The position numbers and the translations under genes were made by a program. From the NCBI RefSeq assembly GCF_030362855.1, contig NZ_JAUCBP010000012.1, forward strand, positions 248,001 through 312,000: a DNA stretch of 64,000 nucleotides, read 5' to 3'. Of this stretch, positions 35,372 to 44,305 are shown one piece after another. Origin of the DNA: Neoalteromonas arenosi (GTDB lineage: Bacteria; Pseudomonadota; Gammaproteobacteria; Enterobacterales; Alteromonadaceae). The first letter of the stretch is position 1, and each line of letters begins with the position of its first letter. The notes beneath the pieces were generated by a model that had not been told where the DNA came from, made no database searches, and saw nothing but the letters and a program-made list of their open reading frames with translations.

Positions 35372-36186
35372 TGGAACGTGAGTTTGAATTCTCATTTTCT
35401 CAATTTAGTGCGTTGAGAAAATTAGCTCATGACTATTCAGGCATCCACATTACCGATGATAAATTCGAAATGTTCTACGCTCGCTTGGCCAAGAGAGTTC
35501 GACTCTTAAAGGTTGGTACTTTTGCCTCTTACATCAAAACGATTAAATCAGACAAACAAGAGTTTTCTGAATTTATTAATGCTATCACCACCAACGTAAC
35601 GGCATTCGAGAGAGAACCGCATCATTTCGAATATCTCAAAGAGTGTATTCAAGATTCATCAAAATCGGCTTTCAATATTTGGTCAGCAGGCTGCAGTACA
35701 GGACAGGAGCCGTATAGTATTTTAATCAATGTTTTACCGTTGTGTCGTAAATTAGGAAAGACAGTTAATCTGTTGGCGACTGATCTTGATACTGATGTTC
35801 TCACTACGGCTCAAAAAGGCGTTTACAGCTTAGAGCAAATCAAGAGTTATCCACTCCCAATAAAAAAGCAATTTTTCCTAAAAGGCATTGGAGCACAGCA
35901 AGGAATGTGTCAAGTCAAACCGGAACTCAGGGATAGCATTGAATTCAGGCAGTTAAACCTCTTCTATCCGTGGCAAATCACAACAAAGTTTGACTTCATA
36001 TTCTGTCGCAATGTGCTCATTTACTTTGAAAACGCAAAAAAGCTTGAAGTCATACAGCGGTTTTCTAGGAATTTGGCCTCTCAGGGGAGGTTGTTTTTGG
36101 GCCACTCCGAATTGATCCCAAAAAATGATGATGACTGGCAAAACATCGGAACTAATATTTATCAACTTGTCGAGACCACTGCATGA
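35371..36186 (+). CDS. cheR: Chemoreceptor methyltransferase CheR
   Basis: 271 aa. N-terminal helical domain (FSQFSALRKLAHDYSGIHI), SAM-binding IWSAGCSTGQEPYSI, ATDLDTDVL and the CheR block FIFCRNVLIYFENAKKLEVIQRFSRNLASQGRLFLGHSE. Methylates receptor glutamates. It starts at the ATG overlapping the previous stop (TAATG), so it is translationally coupled. The pentapeptide on the MCP is its probable docking site. Confidence 0.93.
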   Translation: MEREFEFSFSQFSALRKLAHDYSGIHITDDKFEMFYARLAKRVRLLKVGTFASYIKTIKSDKQEFSEFINAITTNVTAFEREPHHFEYLKECIQDSSKSAFNIWSAGCSTGQEPYSILINVLPLCRKLGKTVNLLATDLDTDVLTTAQKGVYSLEQIKSYPLPIKKQFFLKGIGAQQGMCQVKPELRDSIEFRQLNLFYPWQITTKFDFIFCRNVLIYFENAKKLEVIQRFSRNLASQGRLFLGHSELIPKNDDDWQNIGTNIYQLVETTA

Positions 36187-36794
36187 CAATCAAACCCTGC
36201 GAACCGGGCTTCGAACATATTAATCGATACCTAGATGGTCAGCTGAAAGTTTGTACAGCCAAGATTTTGCCCGGGGAGTTTTATGTTACGCGCTTGCCAG
36301 AATGCATCACAACGGTTTTAGGTTCGTGTATTTCAGTGTGTGCATTTGATCTCGAACAACAAGTGGGTGGGATGAATCATTTTATGTTGCCTTTAAGTCG
36401 TTCATCTCAACTAGACTTAGGCAGTGAGGCATTTCGCTACGGCGATATTGCCATGGAACAAATGATTAATGAACTGTTGAAAATGGGCGCTGATCGCAAA
36501 AGATTGCGATTTAAGGCGTTTGGGGGGGGGCATATCATTAAGAAAATGACGGCAATAGGCGAGAGCAATATTCAGTTTTTGAAGAAGTTTATGGCTTTGG
36601 AAGGCTTTACTGTTGAAACGTCTGACTTGGGGGGGCCTTATCCTCGAAAAGTACGCTTTGAGCCCCGGAGTGGGCGCGTTTGGGTGAAACGGTTAGCGCA
36701 TCTGCACAACGACACAATTAATCAGCGCGAAACCGATTACCAGAAAAATATAAACGAGCAAGAGCAATACGGTGAAATTGATTTATTTGAGTAA
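36183..36794 (+). CDS. cheD: Receptor glutamine deamidase CheD
   Basis: 203 aa, 4-bp overlap with cheR. Catalytic Cys in TVLGSCISVCAFD and His in GGMNHFMLP as in CheD; FKAFGGGHI corresponds to the family KxFGGA motif. This glycine motif is encoded by a run of nine G (36522-36530). Converts receptor Gln to Glu. A G7 run follows at about 36629. Confidence 0.92.
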   Translation: MTIKPCEPGFEHINRYLDGQLKVCTAKILPGEFYVTRLPECITTVLGSCISVCAFDLEQQVGGMNHFMLPLSRSSQLDLGSEAFRYGDIAMEQMINELLKMGADRKRLRFKAFGGGHIIKKMTAIGESNIQFLKKFMALEGFTVETSDLGGPYPRKVRFEPRSGRVWVKRLAHLHNDTINQRETDYQKNINEQEQYGEIDLFE

Positions 36795-36799
36795 TTGAT

Positions 36800-37891
36800 A
36801 TGCCTATACGAGTGCTAATTGTAGATGATTCAAAACTGATTCAAGCGGTTCTAACCGAGATTTTTGATGATGACGCTAGGTTTGAGGTTGTAGGTGTTGC
36901 CGAAAACCCTCATGAAGCTCGGCAATTGATCAAAGATACTGAGCCCGACGTTCTGACACTGGATGTGGAAATGCCGAAAATGAATGGCATTGCGTTTTTA
37001 CGCAATCTCATGCGCTTAAGGCCTATGCCAGTGGTCATGATTTCAACCCTAACGGCTCAAGGAGCATCGGTCACTTTAGAGGCGATTGAAATTGGGGCTT
37101 TGGACTTTGTTGAAAAACCGTCTGACCTGGCCCATTCAATGGATGAGTACCGAAATGAAATCTGCGACAAAGTAGTTGCCGCTTCTCAAGTTTCTCGACT
37201 AAAGTTATTAGACATACAGCAACGCCTTAAAGATGGAGTTGCAGAAGTTGAGGGCTCCAATTATGGAGAAAAGTCTCAACGTGAGGAGGCATCCCATAGA
37301 CAAATTGCGTCGCATCGTATATGCGCGATAGGCGGTTCAACGGGGGGCTTGGAAGCCCTTTCAAACTTATTGAGGGGGGTAAGTTTTAGCGGCAAGGAGA
37401 GTATCCTTGTTTGTTTGCACTTGCCTTCAGGGTTTACGACTTCGTATGCCAAACGTCTCAACGGCCTATTACCGATCACTGTTAAAGAGGCTGAACATGG
37501 TGAGAAAGTCTTGCAGGGTGTTGTTTATATTGCGCCAGGTGGCCGGCATATGGAAGTAGCCAAAAAAGGTAATGGTTTTGCAATAAGGATCAATGATAAC
37601 GAACCGGTAAACAGGCATAAGCCCAGTGTGGATGTGTTGTTCGATTCTGTGGCCATGAACGTGGGAGCCAGTGCGATCGGATTTATTCTGACTGGGATGG
37701 GGCGAGATGGGGCATTAGGTCTAAAAAGGATGTTCGAAATAGGTTGCAAAACCTTTGCTCAGGATGAATCTTCGTCGGTGGTATGGGGGATGCCTGGAGC
37801 TGCAGTAGAAGAGGAAGCTGTAATGAAGCGCAATGTCTTGCCACTTGAACATTTGAGTGCACGCATTAGTGACTATTATCGGGCTAAATAA
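36800..37891 (+). CDS. cheB: Receptor methylesterase CheB
   Basis: 363 aa. Receiver domain (VDDSKLIQ, phospho-acceptor Asp55 in TLDVEMPKMNG, Lys in VEKPSD) and a C-terminal esterase with the Ser-His-Asp triad in GGSTGGLEAL, LVCLHLPSGFTTSYAKRLN and ILTGMGRDGALG. Completes the adaptation set CheR-CheD-CheB. Confidence 0.94.
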   Translation: MPIRVLIVDDSKLIQAVLTEIFDDDARFEVVGVAENPHEARQLIKDTEPDVLTLDVEMPKMNGIAFLRNLMRLRPMPVVMISTLTAQGASVTLEAIEIGALDFVEKPSDLAHSMDEYRNEICDKVVAASQVSRLKLLDIQQRLKDGVAEVEGSNYGEKSQREEASHRQIASHRICAIGGSTGGLEALSNLLRGVSFSGKESILVCLHLPSGFTTSYAKRLNGLLPITVKEAEHGEKVLQGVVYIAPGGRHMEVAKKGNGFAIRINDNEPVNRHKPSVDVLFDSVAMNVGASAIGFILTGMGRDGALGLKRMFEIGCKTFAQDESSSVVWGMPGAAVEEEAVMKRNVLPLEHLSARISDYYRAK

Positions 37892-37910
37892 TCAAGTGGT
37901 GGATGAAGTT

Positions 37911-38303
37911 ATGAGTAACAAACTACAAAGAGTGATCTATCTCAGTGATGTCAACAGAGATGTTTTCGATTCAGATGCTTTGACCTCGATACTTAAAACG
38001 GCAAGGAAAAACAATGCGTCACAGGGAATAACTGGAATGCTGGTGTGTGATTATTATCACTTTTTGCAAGTATTGGAGGGCGACAGTGATAATGTTCACG
38101 CAATTTACAGCGCCATTACGTCGGACTCCAGACATTCTGGCTTGAAATTAATCGAAGATGTCCCGATTGAAAACCGATTGTTTGGCGAGTGGGCGATGGG
38201 CTTTTCAAATATCGTTCAATCGTCAGTTGGGTCTTTAGCTGAATTAGACGCTAACGAAGCCATCACGCTGCTGATAGCGCAGTCAAAAAAACAAGTAAGT
38301 TAG
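37911..38303 (+). CDS. BLUF-domain blue-light sensor (first)
   Basis: 131 aa from ATG 37911; a longer frame opening inside cheB is disregarded. BLUF fold with the flavin residues visible: Tyr in RVIYLSDV, Asn in ARKNNASQGITGML, Gln in YYHFLQVLEGD, and Trp/Met in GEWAMGF. Stand-alone BLUF proteins bind FAD and pass on blue-light signals. Twenty bp after cheB in the che operon, suggesting light input to the array. Confidence 0.85.
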   Translation: MSNKLQRVIYLSDVNRDVFDSDALTSILKTARKNNASQGITGMLVCDYYHFLQVLEGDSDNVHAIYSAITSDSRHSGLKLIEDVPIENRLFGEWAMGFSNIVQSSVGSLAELDANEAITLLIAQSKKQVS

Positions 38304-38340
38304 TAAACTTTTAAGCGCGCGTAAGCAGTGTTTTTTCACA

Positions 38341-38499
38341 ATGTCAAACGGTAACCAGCTCCAGTGTCACGAGATTGAAACAGTAACTAGAACAGCCCCA
38401 AAAAGGCTTTACGTTCTTTTCGAGCCACTGACGAAATCAAAAGTGCTTGAGTTTATTACTCGTTTAGCGGAGGGCGAATATGGGCATGCAATTGTTTAG
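38341..38499 (+). CDS. Small 52-aa ORF between the two BLUF genes
   Basis: ATG at 38341 to TAG at 38499, same strand as the operon, filling an otherwise empty 176-bp gap and overlapping the start of the next gene by 20 bp. The protein has a hydrophobic/charged helix pattern (KRLYVLFEPLTKSKVLEFITRL). No clear ribosome site. It could be a small protein or a leader used for coupling; no homologue recognised. Confidence 0.35.
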   Translation: MSNGNQLQCHEIETVTRTAPKRLYVLFEPLTKSKVLEFITRLAEGEYGHAIV

Positions 38500-39121
38500 A
38501 AAACACCTACACACTCTAGCCAATCTAGCGATGCCAATAGGTGGTAAATTGACTTTGATGCGCATTGGTCGCCTCGAGCGCTCTGATAAACAGCTGGAGC
38601 AAATCGAACAAAAAGTAGAGGAACTTACCGCGGCGATTGCTAATGCGAGACAGGAGGTAATATCGATTGAGAATGATGAAAATGCATTATTTGAAATTAC
38701 GTACATTAGCCGTGCTAGTGAATCGGTTATTAAAAATCCTCAATCTGCCTTAGATGGGATAAGTGAAAAAGCAATAACCTACAACCATTTAAACGGTATC
38801 GGTGGTTTTTTGGTGTATATTGATGGTCATTATTTTCAGCGAATCGAAGGGCCGAAAAACAGGATTCGACACCTCATTGCAAACATTTTACTTGACCCGA
38901 GGCATACTGAGCTAAACGTCATTTCTAGCGGCTATCTCAGTGATAAAAGCTTCAGGCGCTGGAATTCCACACTATGCCAACTTTTAACCGGTGATGAAGC
39001 AAGCGTAAAAACAGTTCGCGATTTGATAAAATTGTCGAGTAATAAAATGAACTCCGTTGAGTCTTTGGCACTATTAAATACCATCCTAGATAAATTTTGG
39101 GACGAAGCATCTGAAGGTTGA
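38480..39121 (+). CDS. BLUF-like protein with N-terminal coiled coil (second)
   Basis: 213 aa. Residues 1-65 are basic then coiled coil (SDKQLEQIEQKVEELTAAIANARQEV); residues 69-160 are BLUF-like, keeping Tyr (EITYISRAS), Asn (YNHLNGIGGFL), Gln (YFQRIEG) and Trp (FRRWNSTL) but otherwise diverged. AGGG ribosome site. Flavin binding is possible but unproven. It lies downstream of the first BLUF gene; partner or antagonist roles are both possible. Confidence 0.7.
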   Translation: MGMQLFRKHLHTLANLAMPIGGKLTLMRIGRLERSDKQLEQIEQKVEELTAAIANARQEVISIENDENALFEITYISRASESVIKNPQSALDGISEKAITYNHLNGIGGFLVYIDGHYFQRIEGPKNRIRHLIANILLDPRHTELNVISSGYLSDKSFRRWNSTLCQLLTGDEASVKTVRDLIKLSSNKMNSVESLALLNTILDKFWDEASEG

Positions 39122-39175
39122 GTACTTAAGAGTTTAATTTGTATTAACGAAGACCCTTGAGCAAATGGAGTTTAT

Positions 39176-40264
39176 ATGAATGCAACTGACCCCTTCGATG
39201 GTAAAGAGATAGATAGCCTGTTTAAGACGGTTTTGGAACACAGTTTTGAAGCGATTGTTATTACAGACGCGGTTGTAAATCGCAACAATATTATTTATGC
39301 CAATGACAAATTTTGTCAAATGACAGGTTACCAACGCAACGAGTTATACGGTAAAAATCCGAGGATCCTGCAAGGCAAACGCTCTAACATCAAGGTCATA
39401 AAACGACTAAAGCAAGCAATTTCAAGCTTTACTCCTTTCGTAGGGGCCACTTTCAACTACCGAAAGGATGGTAGCGTGTATCCAGTTCAATGGAACGTTT
39501 ACCCGGTATTCAATGCTCAAGGAGAGGCTCAGTATTTTGTATCTATTCAACAAGACTTAAGTGCTCTTCGGAGCAGCCTTGCGAGACTCAAATCTTCCAG
39601 CGAGCACTTCAAAAATTTCCTCAACGAATTGATAACCCAAGGAGAGGCTCTAGAAAAGCATATTGAAACGGCAAAACAGGATATCATCGAGAATTCTGAG
39701 CTGCTCTTTCAATATGTTCGCAAGCCTGATAATAAAGAAGAATCATTAATAGACGATTTCTTTGATTTCGACGATGTTGCCCAAAATAGCGCAAGCCAAA
39801 AGATAGAGCGCGAACGAATATCGGCCGCTGACTTCCGCGCATCGAGCGAGCTCGATCCCGATATCGTCAAAGATATTATCGATCTTTCCTATAACCTGAC
39901 GCACATCGTCGAGATTGAATCACTTGTGGATATTAATGAAGTGCGAAGAAAGGAGTTTGTAACCGATCTACAAGAACTGGCCAACGCGATTTTTTATGTT
40001 GAAGAGTTTTTGGAAATATCTATCTCGATGAGTGAACTTGCGGTCGCTATGATGCATATTGCCGATAAGCCCTATGACATCATTGTCGCGGAGGCGATTA
40101 ATGGGCTAATCGGTGACTTGGGCAATTGGGTACAACAGGTATTCATTGATTGTTCGTCGAACGACATTCATTGGTTGGATGACAGTATTATAGGCAGTTG
40201 TAGTCAACTCATGGTTTTTTGTCGAATTGATGATCACGATAATGAAGAGGATGAATTGTGGTAG
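39176..40264 (+). CDS. PAS-domain protein at the end of the che operon
   Basis: 362 aa. PAS domain at about 12-130 (LEHSFEAIVITDAVVNRNNIIYANDKFCQMTGYQRNELYGKNPRILQGKRS), similar to LOV domains but with Pro in place of the photoactive Cys (NPRILQG, not NCRFLQG), so no LOV photochemistry. A coiled segment and an acidic alpha-helical C-terminal domain (about 200-362) follow, with no enzymatic motif. Probably a signalling adaptor. Confidence 0.75.
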   Translation: MNATDPFDGKEIDSLFKTVLEHSFEAIVITDAVVNRNNIIYANDKFCQMTGYQRNELYGKNPRILQGKRSNIKVIKRLKQAISSFTPFVGATFNYRKDGSVYPVQWNVYPVFNAQGEAQYFVSIQQDLSALRSSLARLKSSSEHFKNFLNELITQGEALEKHIETAKQDIIENSELLFQYVRKPDNKEESLIDDFFDFDDVAQNSASQKIERERISAADFRASSELDPDIVKDIIDLSYNLTHIVEIESLVDINEVRRKEFVTDLQELANAIFYVEEFLEISISMSELAVAMMHIADKPYDIIVAEAINGLIGDLGNWVQQVFIDCSSNDIHWLDDSIIGSCSQLMVFCRIDDHDNEEDELW

Positions 40265-40385
40265 ACAGTGAGCTCGTGTTTGTTAATTCAGCCGGATTAA
40301 ATTGCCACTTATACTTAACTGAAAGAACCCATTAGATTATTTAATTTTTATTGGATCCCCAACTATTTGATTTTCATATTGAAAA

Positions 40386-40433
40386 TGGTGGCCCGACCCT
40401 GACTTGAACAGGGGACCTGCCGATTATGAGTCG
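40386..40433 (-). repeat. Partial tRNA(CAU) 3' half, island attachment site
   Basis: Minus-strand reading starts in the anticodon arm (CGACTCATAATCGG) and runs through the T-arm to the encoded CCA. It matches the exons of the tRNA at 51264 with one mismatch (acceptor C67 instead of G67) and contains the anticodon loop without intron. Beyond 40433 similarity ends. A TTTTCA-TAT-TGAAAA palindrome (40371-40385) abuts its left side. Confidence 0.8.
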
Positions 40434-40442
40434 TAATGACAG

Positions 40443-40499
40443 ACTGTTTAAAAAACCTTAAAAATAAAATAAAAATTTCAAAATATCATATTAAACAGT
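40443..40499. promoter_or_regulatory. Inverted repeat beside att, possible integrase/excisionase arm sites
   Basis: ACTGTTTAA (40443-40451) and TTAAACAGT (40491-40499) are perfect complements separated by a 39-bp AT-rich stretch, between the att copy and the integrase gene. Position fits arm-type binding sites; this is inference. Confidence 0.35.
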
Positions 40500-40633
40500 T
40501 TGTTAAATGTAATTACTTGTTTCGTTGAATTTCATTGTCTACCAATTAATTTGCTTGAGTGGTACTCTTAATCCTCTTTATCGTACTCTTTTTGTCTGTT
40601 GATTACCAAACTTGAGCGAGAGTGAGGACCTGC

Positions 40634-41953
40634 ATGAAAATTGAAAGGAGCCAACAAATAGAGTCAGCCATTAAGAAAATGAAAAGTGGCGAAGTCAAAT
40701 ATAAGCAGCAGGATTTTACGGTTGAATGTCATGATCTTTCTCGTGGTATGGGCTCTCTGCTTGTCCAGGTTAGCCAAACGGGTAATGCTACATTTCGATA
40801 TATGCAAAAGGTCAAAGGAGTTCGAACGTACACAGTAATTGGAAAATATTCCAAAGAAGGAGAGGGAGGAATTCCTTTGGCAAAAGCCAGGGAAAAAGCG
40901 TTGAAGTATGGGAAGCTTGCTAAAAAGGGAATCAATGTAAAAGAGCATGTTGCAAAAAAGGCTCGCCGAAAGAAAGAAAAATTGAAGCGAAAGGCTATGA
41001 AGCAAGCTTCTGGAAGTTTTGGTCAATTAATCGATTTTTATGTGCAGTCAATGAAGAACGATGGTAAGAGAACATGGTCACGTGTTCTGAATGCCATTGA
41101 AAGGGATGTTTTCCCAAGTATTCCTCGAGAACAAAAAGCGTATTTGGTTACCGATGAGCAAATCATTCATGTTCTGGCTGAAATGATAAACAGAGGGGCA
41201 GATACTCAATCTAACCGAGTCAGGTCATATCTTCATGCTGCATTTAATAGAGGCTTAAAGCACGATAAGGACCCCGCTAATCAGCATTCGAAGATAGTGT
41301 TTGGACTAAAATATAATCCAGTCTCACATATACCCAAACAGATTTCTGCAGAGACAGTTGGCGAGCGGTATCTTGATAGAGATGAACTTGCCTATTTGTT
41401 GAAATTACTTTCTGTCAATTCCGGGTTTAGCCCTGTTACGGCGAACATTCTCAAGTTATGCATATTTACAGGCGGGCAGCGACCATACGAGCTATTGACT
41501 TTGAAACCCAGTAAAATTGATTTTGAAAACAATGTCATTGAAGTTCCAGAGGAATACAGTAAAAACAAGAAAAGCCACTTGATTCCTATGACCAAAACGA
41601 CTCGGGAATTAGTGATGTGGTTTTATGAAAACTGTGAGGCTAAAGGAGCTGAGTTTTTGATATGCAATCGCACGAACCTGGAAGAGCATTATCGAACGGA
41701 TTCTCTGAGTACTGCCATAAACCGCTTTTGTAAATCTAAAAAGTTTAGGCATTTCGTTCCCAGAGACCTTCGCCGAACATGCAAAACTCACATGGGGTCA
41801 CTTAACATTTCAAAAGAATTAAGGGATAGAATTCAAAACCACGCTTTTACAGATGTTTCCAGTAAGCACTACGATAGATGGGATTATCTAACGGAAAAGA
41901 GAGTTGCGCTAGAAAAGTGGGAGAAGTGGCTACTAGGGTTATTGCAGACCTAG
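40634..41953 (+). CDS. Tyrosine integrase of the island
   Basis: 439 aa from ATG 40634 (GAGG 8 bp upstream; the GTG four codons earlier lacks a site). N-terminal basic arm-binding domain, SAM-like core-binding region (SGSFGQLIDFYVQSMKNDGKRTWSRVLNAIER), and catalytic domain with Arg in FTGGQRPYELL, RDLRRT (box II; the usual His is Arg), and QNHAFTDVSSKHYDRWDY holding the His and nucleophilic Tyr. Family members insert into tRNA 3' ends, matching the adjacent att. Probably functional. Confidence 0.9.
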   Translation: MKIERSQQIESAIKKMKSGEVKYKQQDFTVECHDLSRGMGSLLVQVSQTGNATFRYMQKVKGVRTYTVIGKYSKEGEGGIPLAKAREKALKYGKLAKKGINVKEHVAKKARRKKEKLKRKAMKQASGSFGQLIDFYVQSMKNDGKRTWSRVLNAIERDVFPSIPREQKAYLVTDEQIIHVLAEMINRGADTQSNRVRSYLHAAFNRGLKHDKDPANQHSKIVFGLKYNPVSHIPKQISAETVGERYLDRDELAYLLKLLSVNSGFSPVTANILKLCIFTGGQRPYELLTLKPSKIDFENNVIEVPEEYSKNKKSHLIPMTKTTRELVMWFYENCEAKGAEFLICNRTNLEEHYRTDSLSTAINRFCKSKKFRHFVPRDLRRTCKTHMGSLNISKELRDRIQNHAFTDVSSKHYDRWDYLTEKRVALEKWEKWLLGLLQT

Positions 41954-42052
41954 AGGGGGAGAGTTAAAAAAATCTAAAGGAGAATATTCAAACGATTGAT
42001 TTGAAATGAAAACCTCCCTATTCTGACAGTTGAATTTTTCAAGGAAGAAAAT

Positions 42053-42802
42053 ATGAAGCGTGTTACATTTGCATTATTAGCTGTTTTGTCATTTCCATGC
42101 TCAGCAGACATTATTCGTCTCGACGTTATCGCTTCAGTCAGCGAAATAACCGAATATTTGGGCAATATTTCAACCGCCGGACGCGGTGATCACAACTTCC
42201 ACAATGATACCATCGATATTGGTACGACGATGACTGCAACGTACCTATACGATACCAACACAGAGAAAGGAGTAACGCTCGCGGATGACCCAAACTCTGC
42301 TATCTACCGAGCTATAGCACAGACTCACTTTTCGGTAGGAAATTGGACATACAGCCATGAAACTGATTGGCCATATAGCTTTGCACCGCGAAGTTATTTA
42401 ATTGTGCGAAATGATCGACAAGATGAATATTTCCCTGATACTTTCTATGCTAGCTCGAGCTTATTTTATTCACCAGCGTTGGATATTGGCCCTGGTGAAG
42501 AATACGCGTCTTTCACTTTTACTGCCTACTCCATAGATAATATAGGGCTTGATAGCACAGCTATCCCGACATCGTTTTCGATTGAAGATTTTGATGTGCG
42601 GCAATTAAATATGTTGCATTCTACTCGGCATGACGCTTCTGAAACTAGACGCTTTCTTTCATTAAGAGCAGATGTAATGAGTGTTCAATTCACGAACATA
42701 AGCAATATCACATCGGTTCCTGCGCCACCAGTAATCTGGCTTTTACTTTGCGCAATACCACTTTTGTTAAATCAAATGCAGACGCGCCGGAACCACACCT
42801 GA
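42053..42802 (+). CDS. Exported protein with PEP-CTERM-like C-terminal anchor
   Basis: 249 aa. Signal peptide MKRVTFALLAVLSFPCSA; the C-terminus has VPAPPVIWLLLCAIPLLLNQMQTRRN, i.e. a short Pro motif, hydrophobic helix and basic tail, like PEP-CTERM/VPEP sorting signals though not a strict match. The middle resembles secreted PEP-CTERM proteins of unknown role. Island cargo. Function unknown. Confidence 0.6.
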   Translation: MKRVTFALLAVLSFPCSADIIRLDVIASVSEITEYLGNISTAGRGDHNFHNDTIDIGTTMTATYLYDTNTEKGVTLADDPNSAIYRAIAQTHFSVGNWTYSHETDWPYSFAPRSYLIVRNDRQDEYFPDTFYASSSLFYSPALDIGPGEEYASFTFTAYSIDNIGLDSTAIPTSFSIEDFDVRQLNMLHSTRHDASETRRFLSLRADVMSVQFTNISNITSVPAPPVIWLLLCAIPLLLNQMQTRRNHT

Positions 42803-42867
42803 AATAGCCTAGTCTGATCTTGGTCCTGCCGGTTCGCAGCATAAGTTAACAACTCAATGAGCTCTTG

Positions 42868-43455
42868 TTAATGTTTGATCCTTAATGCCAGGATGACATT
42901 TAGAGGCGCGAACTTATTCAGAAAAGAATTGATAATACTTTCATACCTGCGATTAGTTGATGGCGAAAAGTGGGTCTGTATGTAGTTAATACCTCGAAAG
43001 TAAAGCCCCAGCTCCTGCACAACGGCATCATGAAAATATCCATTATTTTGATATTGAATCAGACTAGTAAGTGCAAATGTCGCAAATCTCATTGCGGCCT
43101 GTAACCTACCTTCTTCGAACAACAGGCAGGCAACGCGCATACTGCAAAATGAGCAGCCGGCCAAGGCAAAAACAAGCATTAAAAATAGTTCTCGTTGTGT
43201 TGTTGGTTCGACCACGTTTAGGTTATTAAACCGTGTTGCAGTAAACAGAAAGGGACTGTTAATGCATGCCGTTCGAGCGACCTTTACAATACGAACAGAA
43301 GGCTCATAAAGTGGGTGGTGATACAATGGAGAATCGGGGGCTAGGTCCAATTTATGTATATTCCGGCCTTTTTTAGCCCACCTAATCATAGAGACAAATG
43401 TTGAAATTTTGAGGTTCGATTCTTCTAGGTGCACGTGTTGTTCCGAAGGTAACAT
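42868..43455 (-). CDS. Hypothetical protein, 195 aa
   Basis: ATG at 43455. Contains a hydrophobic, Cys-containing stretch (REFLMLVFALAGCSFCSMRVACLLF-like, about residues 90-112) followed by a helical C-terminal region. No recognised motif. Converges with the exported protein gene. Codon use and AT richness resemble the island rather than the flanking core. Confidence 0.45.
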   Translation of the reverse strand: MLPSEQHVHLEESNLKISTFVSMIRWAKKGRNIHKLDLAPDSPLYHHPLYEPSVRIVKVARTACINSPFLFTATRFNNLNVVEPTTQRELFLMLVFALAGCSFCSMRVACLLFEEGRLQAAMRFATFALTSLIQYQNNGYFHDAVVQELGLYFRGINYIQTHFSPSTNRRYESIINSFLNKFAPLNVILALRIKH

Positions 43456-43697
43456 ACAAAAAATAGCAGACCACCGCTACGCTGTTATCTAAACCGTATA
43501 GAGAGCGTTGGATGAAGACCACAGATAACTCTTATTAAGTCTGTTTCGATTCGCTCAAAAACCAAGTAAAAAACGACAAGCCGCATTCAACTATGTAAAA
43601 ACTATAAATATTTTTCAGCCTCAGTTAGTAAGCAGCTTGCAACCTGTATGTATTGTCTGAACACGCAGTAGACGCCTTAATGTAATAATCTCTTACT

Positions 43698-43901
43698 TTA
43701 TTTAGGGTCAATATCAGCGGTGATACAGTAAATAATGTCAGCGTGTCTCCAATATCTGGTTTTGCCAACGTAAAACGGCTTGGGCAAAACTCCCTTTTTG
43801 ACGTGTCGCCATAGCGTAGTAGAACTGATTGATAAGAGAGACATCACGTCAGTAGCACTTAGAAGCACTGTATTCTCTGTTGTCGTACCTGTCTGATTCA
43901 T
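43698..43901 (-). CDS. AlpA-family excisionase-like regulator
   Basis: 67 aa from ATG 43901, chosen because AGGAG sits 6 bp upstream (longer starts at 43907 or GTG 43943 fit worse). MerR-like helix-turn-helix: LLSATDVMSLLSISSTTLWRHVKKGVLPKPFYVGKTRYWRHADI, the AlpA/Xis pattern ending in RW-type wing. Such proteins regulate or direct excision of integrases of tRNA islands. Confidence 0.85.
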   Translation of the reverse strand: MNQTGTTTENTVLLSATDVMSLLSISSTTLWRHVKKGVLPKPFYVGKTRYWRHADIIYCITADIDPK

Positions 43902-44305
43902 CTGCATCTCCTGAACTTCGCAAATTAAATTAAACAATTTCACTACACTTATTTTAGCAGCTTAAAATTTCGAAAAACCTATTGATATCAGTTTGTTAAG
44001 TGAATTTTTTATTTCGGTTAAAAAAGTCTTAATAATAAGACTTTTTATAATTAGTAACTTTCCGATCTCCCATAAAAACTAACCAATTGAGAGTTATTGG
44101 TTTCACATGTGCAGAACAAATTAAATCATTCGACATATAAATCGACACTTATGAATTTATGCCGAGCTAGCGGATGACTTAGTCAACCATTTCATCCGAT
44201 GAAAGTGGTGACAAATCTGAAGTATTTTAGTAGGTTAAGGTATCAACTTGTTCATGCTTTAAAGCATCGATGAGGACGAATGTACAGGGAATTTAAGTAA
44301 ATAGT
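43902..44305. other. 404-bp AT-rich gap with an inverted repeat before the Zorya operon
   Basis: No coding ORF. CGGATGA (44171-44177) and TCATCCG (44192-44198) form a 7-bp inverted repeat 108 bp before the first operon gene, a candidate operator. The divergent alpA and Zorya promoters must lie here; no strong -35/-10 pair is obvious. Confidence 0.4.

Noticed and set aside
37857-37910. Longer N-terminus for the first BLUF protein
   Set aside because: Opens within cheB; BLUF domains begin directly after the ATG at 37911.
39176-39550. LOV photoreceptor
   Set aside because: Fold similarity is clear, but the flavin-adduct Cys is replaced by Pro, so it is called a PAS domain.
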